DNA of 64,000 bases from Chamaea fasciata (taxonomy: Eukaryota; Chordata; Aves; Passeriformes; Sylviidae), in contig JARCOQ010000016.1 in assembly GCA_029207755.1 (NCBI GenBank), forward strand, positions 10,154,501 through 10,218,500, written 5' to 3'. How positions within the stretch are numbered: position 1 is the stretch's first letter; each line of letters starts with the position of its first letter. Positions 13,461 through 40,000 of the stretch are shown piece by piece. The translations under genes and the position numbers were made by a program. Below the pieces are notes generated by a model, which searched no databases, was not told where the DNA came from, and saw only the letters and a list, made by a program, of their open reading frames with translations.

Positions 13461-13974
13461 GGCGGCGGCCGCTGCCCCGGGCTGCCCGGGCCCCGCCGCT
13501 CTGCCCCGGCCGCCCCCGGCCCCGCCGCCGTCCCGGCCCCGCCCGCCCGGCCCGGCCCCGCCGCTTCCGGCCCCGCCTGTCCGCGCCGCACGTGATGGGA
13601 GCCCCCGACCCGGATGTCCCGCCCGCAGCCCGCACGGCGCTTCACTCAGCGCCCCGGCTCTTCCCGCGCCGCTCTCTCCGCCGCACCAGCTGCTGCTGCT
13701 TTGTGCCGGGCCGAGCTCCCGGGCGGGGCCGCCCGTCCCCGCACAGCCCCGACCGCGAAGCCCGCGCCGTTAGCACCCGGCGGCTCCGGGACTCCAGCTC
13801 CCGGCATGCCCTACGCTCCCAGCGAGGCGCCGCACCCCGCGCGCCCTTATTGGGAGCCGCGCATATCAATGAGCGCGCGGACCAATGGCGGCCGGGTTCC
13901 GGCGGGGGCCGGCCAATGAGAGGCGGCGGGGCGGGGCCGCAGGGGTGGCGGCAGGGCCGGGCCCCGCGCGCTCC
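13461..13974. promoter_or_regulatory. Bidirectional promoter between ARHGAP17 and LCMT1
   Basis: Only 514 bases separate the two divergent start codons, including both 5' UTRs. Visible sites are an ETS/GABP-type CTTCCGG at 13,564-13,570, a CACGTG E-box at 13,589-13,594, a ZNF143/THAP11-like element at 13,791-13,810, an inverted CCAAT (ATTGG) at 13,849-13,853, and direct CCAAT boxes at 13,882-13,886 and 13,913-13,917. The three NF-Y type boxes sit 60-125 bases upstream of the LCMT1 ATG, so LCMT1 transcription probably starts in about 13,920-13,970. There is no TATA box. Site assignments are by eye; start sites are inferred. Confidence 0.75.
13791..13810 (+). promoter_or_regulatory. ZNF143/THAP11-type (SBS) promoter element
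   Basis: ACTCCAGCTCCCGGCATGCC closely resembles the ZNF143/THAP11 consensus ACTACAATTCCCAGCATGCC, with substitutions mainly in the left half and the CCC-GCATGCC half intact. Such elements are common in bidirectional housekeeping promoters. It lies about midway between the two genes. Confidence 0.55.
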
Positions 13975-30501
<16,527 letters not shown>

Positions 30502-31290
30502 GGGCAGCAGGGAGCTTGCCTGCCTTGGCTCTGCCAGGACATGGACAGGATGGGATTTACAGCCCCAGGCTGTGGCTGGGACAGCTCCTGGTGCTGCTGC
30601 TGGGGTCAGGCCTGGTGCCTTTGGGTGGCTCCAAGGAGGATTTTCTGTGGGCAGGACTTGCCTCCCGTTCCCAGCTGTCTAATGATGGACTTGCACAAGG
30701 TGTCAGTCACTCCTGTTCAAAGCTTGCCTTCCTTAGTTCAAAACTGGAAGTGAGGTGTTCTTGGATTCTTTGATTTCCCTCTTCTGTGTTTTTGTGGCTG
30801 TGTAATACGTGTCTGTGACAGGAACCTGAAGCACTGGGGGGCTGCAGCAGAGGGTCCCTGCCCTGGGCATGGCTGAGCAGGGAGGGAATTCTGTGCATTT
30901 TTGTTCTGTTCAGGTCTAATTTTGGTGAAGTGTCACCGTGTTGGCTTCTCCAGGCATCACTGCTGTGCAGAGCTGTCACTGCTGGATGTCCCTGGGGAAG
31001 GGGGAGGGAGAAGGAGGGCCCTGACTGTTCAGTCATGTACAAGAAACTGGAAAATAGACTTGATTTAACTAGGAAAGGCTTGTGGTTTCAGCACTGGGAT
31101 GCTGAAGAAAGAAATTAATCTCAATTTGCACTGCTTCTGGTAGTACCTTTACACCAGTTCCTCCTTGTCTCTTTCCCCTTAAAGGAAGCAAAACAAAACC
31201 CCAACAGCAATGAAAGCCCTCGTCCTGTTGTTTGAAATTGAATCTTGCCACCTTCCTATGAGAAAAATAATAAATGTTTAGTATTTATAA
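30502..31290 (+). other. LCMT1: LCMT1 3' UTR
   Basis: From the stop codon the transcript probably runs to about 31,290. An AATAAA hexamer lies at 31,269-31,274, followed within 40 bases by a T/G-rich stretch (tctgtctgctgtcttacttg). No earlier canonical hexamer is seen after the stop. Confidence 0.6.
31269..31274 (+). terminator. LCMT1: Poly(A) signal AATAAA of LCMT1
   Basis: A canonical AATAAA, 768 bases after the LCMT1 stop, followed by a T/G-rich element. It is the only convincing cleavage signal between LCMT1 and AQP8 on the plus strand. Confidence 0.65.
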
Positions 31291-31395
31291 TCTGTCTGCT
31301 GTCTTACTTGCTAGAAATGACCGGTTTCTGTCTGGTTTAGTGACATTTTTCCTCTCACCCAATGCCTCACCAGGAGTGTTTTTTTAAAGCAGTTG

Positions 31396-31556
31396 CTGGC
31401 AGGCACGGGGGAGCTGTGGCTGCTCCTGGAAGTGTCCCAGGCCAGGCTGGAAGGGACTGGGAGCAGCCTGGGACAGTGGAAGGTGTTCGTACCCGCGGCA
31501 CTGAATGCGCTTGGTGGTCTCTTCAATCCCATTCTGGAATCCTGTGAAGTGACCTT
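31396..31556 (+). mobile_element. CR1 LINE 3' fragment downstream of LCMT1
   Basis: Contains 'ggagctgtggctgctcctgg', 'tcccaggccaggctggaagg', 'gggacagtggaaggtgttcg' and a degenerate terminus 'attctggaatcctgtg'. Plus orientation. Confidence 0.75.
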
Positions 31557-32587
31557 TCCTTCAGGGGTTAAAAGTGAACCCAAACCCCACCAGCCAACCC
31601 CAGCCCTACATCCCTGTGCGCTGCAGGAGCCTTCCTGAGCAGTCCCTCCTGCCCAGAGGCACCAGCACTGTCCTGCTCATTTCTTGGGAATTAAATGAGG
31701 AATTCAGAGTTGCATGAAAGCCCATCTCTAGCATCAGTTTCATTTTGGCCAGACCTCCTTTGGGACCATGTTCCCTAAGCCTCCTGTAGCATCTTCCTGA
31801 GTGGGACCTGCCCTGGAACGTCCAAATCTGTCCCTTTGGAGCTGGTCCCACCTGGGAAACCTCCCCTGAGCTGCTGCAATTCTCATCTCAGCGGGTTTGA
31901 GCAGAGCTCATTGTGGAGATGTCCTGGGCTCCATCACTCCTTTGTGTCTTTTTTGTCATCATTCCATCCCTTTGTGTTTGGGAATAATGTCTCTGCCAGC
32001 ATGAGGCAGATCCTGGTGCTCATCAGTTCTATTTTGGGTGTCTGTGATTTGTTCCCCCAAGTGGAGAACGCGGCCCCGAAGAGGAGCTGTGGGATGGGGC
32101 ACCGCTGCCACCCTGCCCTGCAGCAGCTGGGCTTTCCCCTGCCTGCTCTTCGGTTGGGAGAAGAGAAGGGAAATCACTCCTGCACAAACTCCTGCAGAGC
32201 CTCTCTCGGTGCTGGCAGCGGTGGTGAGGAAATTGGGTCACCTTGTGCTCCGGGGTTGCAGCAGGATCAAAGGAGCCCTGGCAGCTGCTGGGGGAGGACA
32301 GGGTGGGCAGCCCATGCTCAGGGTTGTGCGGACTGAAATGGAGAAATCAATCCCTCAGGTCTCTCCAGGGAATGTTTGGAAGTGGAGGGTGCTGCTGGAG
32401 CAGCGCTGCTCTGCTGGGAAGCTGCTGGCTCAGGAGGCTTTTCCAGGCAGGAGAGGTGGCCTGTGCCTGCTGCTGCTGCTGCTGCCTGGGGGATTGTGAT
32501 CCTGGAGCTGCCCCTGGATCTCTCCTCTCCCTCCTGCTCCAACCTGGCGTTTCTCCTGGGGGAATTGGTGCTGATGGGGCAGCAGAA

Positions 32588-32800
32588 TTCATCTCTACGA
32601 GTCAGAGAAGGGTTTGGATTGGAAGGAGCCTTTAAATCCAGTGCCAGCCCAGCCATGACAGGGACACCTTTCACTGTCCCAGGCTGCTCCAAACCCCATC
32701 CCAGCCTGGCCTGGGGCACTGCCAGGGATCCAGGGGCAGCCACAGCTGCTCTGGGCACCCTGTGCCAGGGCCTGCCCACCCTCCCAGGGAAGGGTCGTGT
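32588..32800 (-). mobile_element. CR1 LINE 3' fragment
   Basis: Contains 'gtttggattggaaggagcct', 'gacagggacacctttcactg', 'tccaggggcagccacagctg' and 'tgtgccagggcctgcccacc'. Minus orientation. Confidence 0.8.
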
Positions 32801-33654
32801 CCACAGGATCCCTGCTCAGGATGGGCTCCCCAGAGTGTTGAGTGGAATGGGAAGCTTTGCCCAGGAGGAGCCTGGGTCCTGTGTCTGTGGCACGGTGAGA
32901 CAGACTCCAGTGGTCCCTGCCTGTGAGCTGCCAGTCACTGATTGTCCCTCCAGGAGCCAGGAGCTGCTGTCCACGCTCAGGCCTGGCTGTTATCCTTGAG
33001 TTACCCATCCCTGAGCACTGCCTGCTCACTCCTCACAGATGGATAAAAGAAGTTGCCCTCCAGGAAGGTAAATTATTTAGTTTCTGACAGGGCTTGCCCA
33101 GCTTCAGGAGCTGAATGAAAAGCAGTGCTTGGCTCAGTGCACGGTGTTCCAGCCCCTCTGCAGAGTTACCAGCTCCCCATTTTGAGTTCACACATTTTTT
33201 TCTGGGCTGCTGGGGCACAGGAGAAGGTGGCTATTGAAGATGGAGATGTGGGTGGGCTGACAGGACAGCCAGGGAGCTGACCCGGGGCCGGGTCCTTGCA
33301 GGGAAGATGTGCAGGGGTGTGTGGGACCAGGGGCATCCATCCCTTCTGTGGGAGCTTGGTGGATGTCAATGCTAAACACCAGAATTGAGAGTGTGAAATC
33401 CCAGAATTCAGGTCTGAATGGCTTCATCCTGCCTGGATGGTCATTTCCCCCTCTCAAACACCACTCTGTGCAGGCAGAGCTGACACAAACCCATCCCTGT
33501 TTTCCAGCTCAGTCTGCACTGAGGATCCCTGGAAATTTCCATCTGCACCGAGGAAAACTCTTACACAACAGTGGGCTCCGTGAGGGGGCAGAGGTCACCT
33601 CACCTGTGCCACAGCTACGAGCTGCAATTCGTTCTGCAAGTTCTCTTTCAGTTG

Positions 33655-33760
33655 TGTAATCCCGGGGACTCGCAGGCTCCGAGATAATTACGGGGAGATA
33701 AGGTAGTGGCAGAGGAGCTGCTTTGATTCTTTATGGCTCTTTCAAAGAGCTGACCCCCGT
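33655..33760. promoter_or_regulatory. GATA/TCF/CDX-like motif cluster, candidate AQP8 enhancer
   Basis: Within 100 bases lie two GATA motifs (gagataattac, gagataagg), a CTTTGAT TCF-like site, TTTATGG (CDX-like) and TTTCAAAG. Gut-type factors of these classes would suit AQP8, an intestinal and liver channel whose start lies about 3 kb downstream. This is inference from short motifs only. Confidence 0.25.
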
Positions 33761-33924
33761 GCTGGATCTGCCGGGGTCTTTCCTTGCAGCACCACGTTGT
33801 GCAGCACCAGAATGCTTTGTAATAACTTTTTTTTAAATAGATATCAGCTGGAATTCTGGTCTTCAAAATGTGCCAGCACCGATTCACAGAGAGCACTTGA
33901 AGGATTTGAAGAGCATGGAGTGAC

Positions 33925-34072
33925 AGAACGAAGGGGAATGGTTTCAAACGGACAGAGAGGAGGTTTAGATTGGATTTTAGGATGAGATTCTTCCCTGGGA
34001 GGATGGGGAGGCCCTGGCACAGGTGGGTTTCAGTGTCCCCTCCATCCCAAACCAGTCTGGGATTCTGTGACT
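33925..34072 (+). mobile_element. CR1 LINE 3' fragment
   Basis: A diverged plus-orientation copy with 'tgagattcttccctgggagg' and 'ggggaggccctggcacaggt', ending in 'ccaaaccagtctgggattct'. An oppositely oriented CR1 fragment follows at 34,128. Confidence 0.65.
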
Positions 34073-34127
34073 GAGTGTTAACAGCACTTGGTGATGTTCT
34101 TTAGCATCTGCTTGGGTGGTTTGGGTT

Positions 34128-34200
34128 TAGAATCTCAGAAAGGTTTGGGTTGGAAGGGACATTAAAGATCATCCAACCCTCAAATCTGGTTTTCTGTACA
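34128..34200 (-). mobile_element. CR1 LINE 3' terminus
   Basis: 'gaatctcagaaaggtttggg' followed by 'ttggaagggacattaaagat' and 'catccaaccc' is the reverse complement of a CR1 3' end. Only about 70 bases remain. Confidence 0.7.
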
Positions 34201-35156
34201 GACCCTCCTTTGGGTGCTTTGGTTTGTATGGAAAAGAGAAGGAAAAGTGGCAGATCTGCACCGTGAAATGAGGAGAGGAATGAAATACAGGGGGTGGATA
34301 AAATGGGTCATTCTGGCTCTCCTGCCCAGGTAGATGGACGAGGGAAACGTTCTCTGTGGTTCCTAAAAACTATTTTGGGAAGCCTTGGCTTGTTTGGTGC
34401 CACCACTTCCTGTACTAATTGACACAGTTGCTATTGTCACTTATCTAACAAATCGGTGCAAGCCCAAACAAGGACAAAAATAAGTGTCTGCTGATATGAA
34501 CAGATTTATCTGTTCTCATCCCCACGCCTTTTCGCACGGGCACAGCTTCCCTGGATCCTGTTGAGCAAACCTGGAGGATTTCATCTCCTCCCTGAGGGGC
34601 TGCTCAGGGCTGGGCTCCTGCCTTTGCCTGTCCGTGGCACCTCTGAACTCAGGCAGGTGCTGAGGCTGAAGCTGCCACCGAAGGCAAACCCTTCCCTCCA
34701 GGCTGTGCTTTTGTTGTGTCCCGCTCCAGGCCCGTGCTCAGTAATAATTTAATTAGTGCCGTTGTCACCTGAATGTGGAGCATTTCCTCTGCAAGGCTCA
34801 GGCAAACATCTCCGCTCCCTCAGGAATGGTAAATGTTTAAAAGCCAAGGACAGGGGGTTAATCCTGGCCTTTGGGCTGTGACCTTGCCGTGCTCTGAAGC
34901 CACCACTGTTGGGAGACAGAGCCTGGGTGCAGTGGCACCACCCTGGGCAGCATTCCTGCGCCAGGAATGTGGCAGCAGCACCTGCCTCGGCCTCTTTGCT
35001 GCCTTTTCCCTGCCCAGGGACGTGTCCTGGTGCTCCTGGGAGCTGCCCATGCTGCTGGTGGGACTGGGGATCTGGGATTTGGGACAGCTCAGCTCCTGTC
35101 AGTGCCTGTGTGATGCCGTGGGAGCTGCTGCAAGGAGGGACCAGCTGAAATCTGGA

Positions 35157-35275
35157 TATGTGTTACATTAATCTCTCGTAATAAGTACCCCAAAAATAAA
35201 TGAGATCTGGGTTCCTTCTGCCCAAGTTGAAATTCTTCCCAAAGGAGCACTCGGCTGGGCGTGGTGGGAGCTGTG
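35157..35275 (+). repeat. Diverged local duplication, copy 1
   Basis: This segment (tgtgttacattaat ... gatctgggttccttc ... ggagctgtgg) shares order and many positions with 35,826-35,938, about 670 bases downstream. The shared core is 'atctgggttccttc', flanked by matching acattN-rich left and caaaggag/caggggag right parts. It looks like an old tandem segmental duplication rather than a known transposon. Confidence 0.5.
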
Positions 35276-35825
35276 GTGGCAGATGGATCCCATGGAGCTG
35301 GTGGGAGATGGGCTCGAGAGCTGCCAGGATTGAATCAGGTATTCCCTGTCCCACAGGTCCCAGGGTTCATGGGGACCCCAAAGACCGGGCAAACCAGCTC
35401 TCACTCCTACAGACATCCCAGGGATACCCACGAGCTGATGCCAAGACCTCTTGGCTGCAGGAAGGCAGCTCTTGGGAGGGGAAATGGGTTGATGGAGGCT
35501 CTTTTAGAGGTGCCTTTACTGGGATCCTCCTGCCTGACCCTTGTCTGTGGTGTGGCCACAGGGACAGGCAAATGGAAATTTCCTTCCCATCCCCAGTGCC
35601 TTGTGACAACATCATAAAGCAGTTCTTTACCCTGCTGACGAGAGAGAGGAGTTCCTATAAACCCCAGTCCTCAATCAGCCACCACAAACACGGCGCTGCA
35701 AGAGGTTGCTCAAGGCTGCAGGGCCTGTCCCTGGAGGGCTGGGCTGATCCCAGGGCTGTGGGCACATTCCTGCTGCTCCAGGGAGCTGCCCTGGGATCAC
35801 CCAAGGCCATGCCAGTCACTGGGCA

Positions 35826-35938
35826 TGTGTGACATTCATCCTCACAATCAATACTCCAAAGATCAGCGACATCTGGGTTCCTTCAGTGAGTTCAAACCCC
35901 TGCCAGGGGAGCCCTTGCTGGTCGTGCTGGAGCTGTGG
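35826..35938 (+). repeat. Diverged local duplication, copy 2
   Basis: Second copy of the segment at 35,157-35,275, in the same orientation. It keeps 'catctgggttccttc' and the right-hand 'ggagctgtgg', with substitutions and small gaps elsewhere. Confidence 0.5.
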
Positions 35939-36204
35939 GCTGTGAGATGCTGGTGCCTAGGGATCCCCCCTTATTCCCTCTGCCCCTGGTGTTCCAGGCA
36001 GTGATCCCTGCTGGGATGAGGAGGATTTGGGGAGGGTTTGATCAGTGTCTGATCAGTGCCAGCTCTTGGAGTGGCTGGTGGATCCCTTGGCACCATCACC
36101 CACATCCTCATTGGAGAGCAGAGCAAGAGGGACACGAACCCCCAGCCTTGGGATCTCTGGGCAGGATGTGGGCTGAGCTTTAGAGGAATTCTGACTGATT
36201 CACT

Positions 36205-36350
36205 CACAGGGTGGGCAGGCCCCGGCACAGGCTGCCCAGAGAAGTTGTGGTTGCCCCTGGATCCCTGGCAGTGTCCCAGGCCAGGTTGAACGGGGATAGG
36301 GGAAGGTGTCCCTGCCCAGGGTGGGGGGTGGCACTGGATGTTCCAGTTTC
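36205..36350 (+). mobile_element. CR1 LINE 3' fragment upstream of AQP8
   Basis: Contains 'gggtgggcaggccccggcac', 'gttgtggttgcccctggatc', 'tcccaggccaggttgaacgg' and 'gaaggtgtccctgcccaggg'. Plus orientation, 430 bases before the AQP8 start. Confidence 0.75.
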
Positions 36351-36637
36351 TCAGAGATCCCTTCCCACCTGGACCAGTTTGGGATGCTGGATCAGCTCTG
36401 GATGGCAGCATCAGCTCTTTCCCAGGGTGCTGCCCCTTGGCAGCTCCAGCAGGCCCAGAGGCCCCGGGGCTGTGCACAGGTCACACTCCAGGTGTGCAGT
36501 GCAGGAACCACATCTCGAATCTCAGCAGGACCCCCTAAAACTGCACCATCAACAGCAAGAAAGGAAAAAAACCCCAAGCCTTGAAGCAAGGCTTGACAGT
36601 GATAACGAGCCTTGATATCCCTGGGGGCTGGCCCAGC

Positions 36638-36690
36638 AGCTTTTATGACCCCTCTTTTTTTTTCTTAGCAATGCAAATCCAATCTGTATT
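36638..36690 (+). promoter_or_regulatory. AQP8: Possible AQP8 proximal promoter
   Basis: About 100-140 bases before the first AQP8 ATG lie TTTTATGAC (CDX-like or TATA-like) at 36,641, a perfect octamer ATGCAAAT at 36,671-36,678 and an adjoining CCAAT at 36,679-36,683. This suits a core promoter if the coding start at 36,781 is in the first exon. If an upstream exon exists these sites may be incidental. Confidence 0.35.
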
Positions 36691-36780
36691 TAGAGCCTCC
36701 CGTGCAGAGCTGCCTCTTCAGACACTCAGGGGGAGCCTGGCAGGCTCTGGGGTCCTGGTCCCTGCCCTTCTGCGCATCCC

Positions 36781-37022
36781 ATGGCCGGTCCCTGCCCGCT
36801 GCAGGAGGTGATGGACACGGAGGTGAAGCCCCAGCCCTCACGGCCTCACTGGTACGAGCTCCACGTGCAGCCCTGCCTGGCCGAGCTGCTGGGCACTGCC
36901 CTCTTCATCTTCATCGGCTGCCTGGCCGTGCTCGAGGACTCTGGGGCCACGGGGAGGCTGCAGCCAGCCCTGGCACATGGGTTGGCCCTGGGGGTCACCG
37001 TCACCGCCCTGGGGGGCATCAG
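36781..37022 (+). CDS. AQP8: AQP8 coding exon 1 (start uncertain)
   Basis: From ATG 36,781 it encodes [20 protein letters not shown] and on through [15 protein letters not shown] and the first helix to [11 protein letters not shown] and GGI plus AG. Homology to mammals begins at Trp-Tyr-Glu, so the first 20 or so residues are unsupported. Donor AG|GTAAGG. Confidence 0.85.
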
Positions 37023-40000
37023 GTAAGGGAAACAAACAATGCCTGGGGCTGCAGGTGGGCAGGGGAGATGCCCGTGGATCCCACCTGCTGCCTGCAGGCT
37101 CTTCCTTGCCCAAATCCTGCAGCACCCCTGCCTCGCCATGGAGCCCCTGGCTGGCAGCCTGGCCCGCTGGGGGTGGTGGAATCGGTGGTGGCATCTTTGG
37201 TGGCACCTGTAATGCCGTGGGTTTGGGGTTCACCTGGCTCTGGATTGCAGGGTTTCAATTTTTAGCCCCTTTTAATAAAAATTGGCTAAAACAGGAACAT
37301 TCTCTTCTGGGAGCTGGAACTAGGAGATACCTAAGGGCCCTTCTAGCCCAAACCATTCTATGATTTTGTGATTCTCTGTGAAGCTGAGACGATTCCTTTC
37401 ACAAGGATGTCAGAGCAAAACATTTTGACCCAACTGTGCTCCTCCTCTGGGTATTTTCAGGTTAAAAAAAAAAATTGGTTTCAATTACTCAAAAACAGCT
37501 TTAAGACAAATCTGCTCATTAAGAAATATGTTGTGTGGGGCTGAGATACAGATTTATCCCCAAGGAAGAAGCTGAAAGAGTCCCTGGGGGATTTCCTTCC
37601 CTTCCCTCGTGTCAGCTGCACACAGCCCAGGGGTGGGATTCTCCCGGGTGGCTTGGCCAGGATCATGGACAAACCCTGGAGTCCAGAGCAGCAGGACTGA
37701 TAATTTATCAGTGCCTGACAGGAGGGGAAACAGCCCAGGGTGAGGTTTGGGCAGTGGGGACTCCTGACCCACAGTGCCAGTGCTGGCAGAGCTGAGAGGG
37801 GCCCCCTGCACCCCAAACCCTGGCAGGGTGACACCAGGGCAGCAGGACAGGGGAGCTTTGTGGTGAGGGGCTGCAGAGGGGTCTGGGGGTCCCCCATTTG
37901 CTCTGAGGCCAAGAGGAGACAGATCAGGATTCTGCACTGGGGGACATTGTAGCCTAAAGTCAGGTTCACACAGAACCCTGAAATGGTTTGGGTTAGACAG
38001 GACCCCAATTCCCACCAAGTTCCACCCCTGCCATGGCCAGGGACACCTCCCACTGTCCCAGGCTGCCTCAAGGCCTGTCCAGCCTGGCCTTGGGCACTGC
38101 CAGGGATCCAGGGGCAGCCACAGCCGCTCTGGGCACCTGTGCCAGGGCCTGCCCACCCTCACAGGGAAGGGTTGTGCCCAGGGAGGCTGGGGAGGAGCCC
38201 TGCCCAGGAGCGGAGGGGACTCCTCAGCCTGGCTGCTCCCCCAGGGGGTGTCCAGGTCCTCCCCAGCCCCCAGGCTCCCTCCCAGCCCGGGCTGTGCGCA
38301 GTGGGGCCGTGTCCAGCCAGGGCTCCATCCCTGAGGAGCTCCTGCTCTCCTGGAGGGGTTTAATCCCAGCCGAGGAGTCAGATGTGGTTATGGCTCCCAG
38401 ACTCTCTGACTCATCAGCAGCAATTATCAGCCTGATCGGTTATGAAACCTGTTCATTAACCCGTGTCTCATGGTAATCAGTTCTAATTAGGGGGTCTCTG
38501 TGTCTGACTTGCTTGTGCTTTTCGAGGTGAAGGATTCAGGTCTGGTACTGAGGGCCCAGCCCAGCAGCCCTGCCCTGGTCCCCCTGGGGGACGTGTGTCC
38601 TGCCAGGCTGGCTGCAGCCCCACCAGTGCATGGCTGCAGCCCCACCAGTGCATGGCTGCAGCTCTGTGGGACCCCTTCTGCCAGTGCTGCAGTAGTTCCT
38701 GGGAGCACCTCAGTGACCCCAAACGCTGTCCCTCAGGCTGCCCCTGCACTGCAGGAGGGGCTGGGTGCCCACCCTGCTGCTGCTGCTTTGCAGTGAGAGG
38801 AAAGAGCAGGATCCTGCCTCTCTGCAGCACGGGAGGGCTGGAAAAGCCTTCGTGGTTCCAGGCTGTGGAGAGCCCAGGGAAAGACCCCCGTGCTGGGGTG
38901 ATCCCCGTGCTGACGCTCCTCTCTCCTTGGCAGCGGAGGCCACTTCAACCCCGCCGTGTCCCTGGGCGTGTGGCTGGCCGGGGGGCTGCACATGACCATG
39001 CTCATCCCGTACTGGCTGTCCCAGCTCTGCGGAGGGATGATCGGAGCTGGGCTAGCAAAGGTACGGCCCCGGGGGGTGTCCCCGGGCAGGGCTGGGGCTC
39101 GGGGACTGTCCCTGCCCTGGTCTCCCCAGCCTGCTCTGGGCTCACTGAAGCTCTCCAGGGGTTTGCTGTGCCCACCGAAGAGGCACAGCCGGGCTCGGGG
39201 TGGCTCTGCAGCGCTGCCAGGGTCACTCGGGGGGTTTCCCTGCTCTCGTTCCCCCAGCACTGTGCCCTCAGGGCCATTCAGGCTCGGCGCTGCCCATCCC
39301 CATCGCCCCAGCACCGTGTGCTCTGTCACCAGCGGGGCAGCCGGGGGGTCCCACCCCGCCGGGAGCGGTGCCTGCCCGGTGACCCCGGGAGGTGCCCGGA
39401 GCCTTCCCCAACGAGCCCGTCCTTGCCAGGAGCTCGGGGCCGGCTTTTCTCCGGCAAGCGCTGAGTTTAGCTCCTCTTTAACCCGCCCGCCGCCCACGCT
39501 GCCCCGACAGCGAGCCCATCTGCCGGGAGCGTGCAGCGCTGTCCCCGACAGGCACCGACGGCTGTCCCCGCAGGCTGTGACACCGAGCGAGCGCTTCGGG
39601 AACGCCAGCGGAGGAGCCTTCGGCGGCATCGCGACCGACGGGCAGGTCCCCGCGGTGCTGGTGGCCGAGATGGTGCTGAGCTCCTTCCTGCTGCTGGTGG
39701 TCTGCATGGGAGCCGTGAACGGCCGGACCCGGAGCCCGCTGGCCCCGCTGTGCATCGGCCTCACCGTCACCGCCGCCATCCTGGCGGGGTGAGCTCCGTG
39801 TCCCCGCGGTGTCCCTGTGGTGTCCCCGCAGGGCAGGCAGAGCCACACAGGGACATCAGTGCGGGGCTGCTGTCACCAGGCTCGAGAGGGGACCCTGGGC
39901 TGTGGGGTGGGGCCGGTGTCTCCATCGGGACACCCCAAATCCAACCCCAAACCCCACCTCAAATAGCTGCACCAGGGAGGAGACAGAGCCCTGCTCCTGG

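Larger units (their letters stand above)
31290..36600. other. LCMT1-AQP8 intergenic region, no gene seen
   Basis: About 5.3 kb with no exon I recognise on either strand. It holds CR1 fragments (31,396; 32,588; 33,925; 34,128; 36,205), two copies of a diverged local duplication (35,157 and 35,826), and a GATA/TCF/CDX-like motif cluster near 33,655-33,760. Any upstream non-coding AQP8 exon would lie here but cannot be assigned. Confidence 0.6.

Noticed and set aside
38733..39848. Minus-strand open frame of 371 codons
   Set aside because: It is the antisense shadow of AQP8 exons 2 and 3 and their GC-rich introns.
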